Assembly (NCBI GenBank): GCA_021324575.1
Contig: JAJPIW010000016.1
Location: forward strand, 1-64,000
DNA length: 64,000 nucleotides
Reading direction: 5' to 3'
Source of the DNA: Intrasporangiaceae bacterium
GTDB lineage: Bacteria; Actinomycetota; Actinomycetes; Actinomycetales; Dermatophilaceae
Shown one piece after another: positions 63,567-64,000 of this stretch (position 1 is its first letter; every line of letters begins with the position of its first letter). A model generated the notes under the pieces. The model was not told the DNA's origin and did no database searches. It was given only the letters and a program-made list of their open reading frames with translations. A program made the position numbers and the translations under genes.

Positions 63567-64000
63567 GCCTGCGGGTGCTGCTCGTCGACGACCACGCGAT
63601 GCTGCGCGAGGCCGTGGCGGGGGCCATGGCGACCACCCCCGACATGGAGGTCGTCGCCCAGTCCGCCTCGATCCGGGAGGCACGCGATGCCCTGCTGGGC
63701 ACCAGGATCCATGCTGCGGTCATCGACGTGTCCCTGCCCGACGGCAACGGTCTGACCCTCGTCCGGCGGATGCGCGTCGCGTCGCCCACCGTCGGCATCG
63801 TCGTCCTCACCATGCACGACGACGAACGCACCCTCCAGGCGGCCCAGGAGGCGGGGGCAAGTGCCCTCGTCCTCAAGCAGGGGTCGGCCGTGGAGGTCAT
63901 CGAGGCGGTGCGACAGGCGGTTCGGCACCCTGGCACGTTCATCGCTCCGGCCGTCCGGACGCGGGAGCCACAGGCTCCCGAAGCCCCTGCCGAGACCGTC
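63563..64000 (+). CDS. NarL/FixJ-type response regulator, N-terminal part
   Basis: The visible 146 residues are a full receiver domain: VLLVDDHAMLREAVAGAM, phospho-accepting Asp in AAVIDVSLPDGNGLTLV, and the conserved Thr/Lys in IVVLTMHDDE and ALVLKQGSA. The gene runs off the window before the expected HTH. It is translationally coupled to the upstream kinase, so the two form one two-component pair. Confidence 0.85.
   Translation, partial: MSLRVLLVDDHAMLREAVAGAMATTPDMEVVAQSASIREARDALLGTRIHAAVIDVSLPDGNGLTLVRRMRVASPTVGIVVLTMHDDERTLQAAQEAGASALVLKQGSAVEVIEAVRQAVRHPGTFIAPAVRTREPQAPEAPAETV

Overview
This is a 64-kb piece of a high-GC actinobacterial chromosome. Gene content and order point to a Micrococcales member, most likely Intrasporangiaceae-like; that is inference, not a search result. 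Supporting signs are a WhiB1-type regulator beside a PdtaS-type histidine kinase, a 180-kDa-type NAD glutamate dehydrogenase, WS/DGAT acyltransferase, Rv3235-like protein, SecA, long HPF and ComF. Much of this order parallels the whiB1-pdtaS-tgs3-Rv3235-secA1-hpf-comF stretch of Mycobacterium. A heptamer, GTATGCC/GGCATAC, is strongly over-represented along the chromosomal part.

Layout. 0-5.8 kb: end of a Na+/solute symporter, a class II aldolase with its TetR regulator, RF2, a Pr6Pr membrane protein and a secreted S53 peptidase. 5.85-9.85 kb, minus strand: a Tad/Flp pilus operon read as tadA-tadB-tadC-pilin-tadE-tadE-tadG. The tadA gene is cut in two inside its Walker A motif: the C-terminal half lies at 9.2-9.85 kb and the N-terminal half at 20.9-21.5 kb.

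Between the halves sits an 11.05-kb integrated element flanked by the 8-bp core GCCTGGGT. It carries a large serine integrase, three small overlapping genes, a primase-polymerase/helicase-like replicase, an origin-like repeat region, a second small serine recombinase, a probable major capsid protein, a probable small terminase-like protein, and two small Cys/His-rich proteins, one with two C2H2 fingers. On the opposite strand it carries a HigB-HigA-SecB toxin-antitoxin-chaperone (TAC) operon and a YjzC-like protein. I see no large terminase, portal, protease or tail genes. The element therefore looks like a capsid-encoding phage satellite, or a strongly reduced prophage, that depends on a helper. 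Precise excision would rejoin tadA in frame. This is the most interesting system in the window.

21.8-33.2 kb: a secreted beta-propeller protein, an EF-G-like GTPase, a LAL-type LuxR regulator, a DUF4242 protein and an FHA-FtsK/SpoIIIE ATPase of the EccC/EssC type. 33.5-44.5 kb: whiB1, pdtaS, the large glutamate dehydrogenase, two small helical proteins (one with a WxG motif), a DUF2505 protein, pruA and a DinB-family protein. 44.6-51.5 kb: acyltransferase, two further Tad-type genes (CpaE-like ATPase and SAF-domain protein), a small HTH protein, a LysM protein, Rv3235-like and VOC proteins. 51.6-64 kb: secA, a tandem GNAT protein, a CopD fragment, MFS/ArsR pair, YcaQ-like glycosylase, response regulator, hpf, comF, and a histidine kinase with its response regulator running off the end.

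Several convergent gene pairs are separated by long, near-perfect inverted repeats that probably act as bidirectional terminators. All calls come from reading the sequence; no database search was run.
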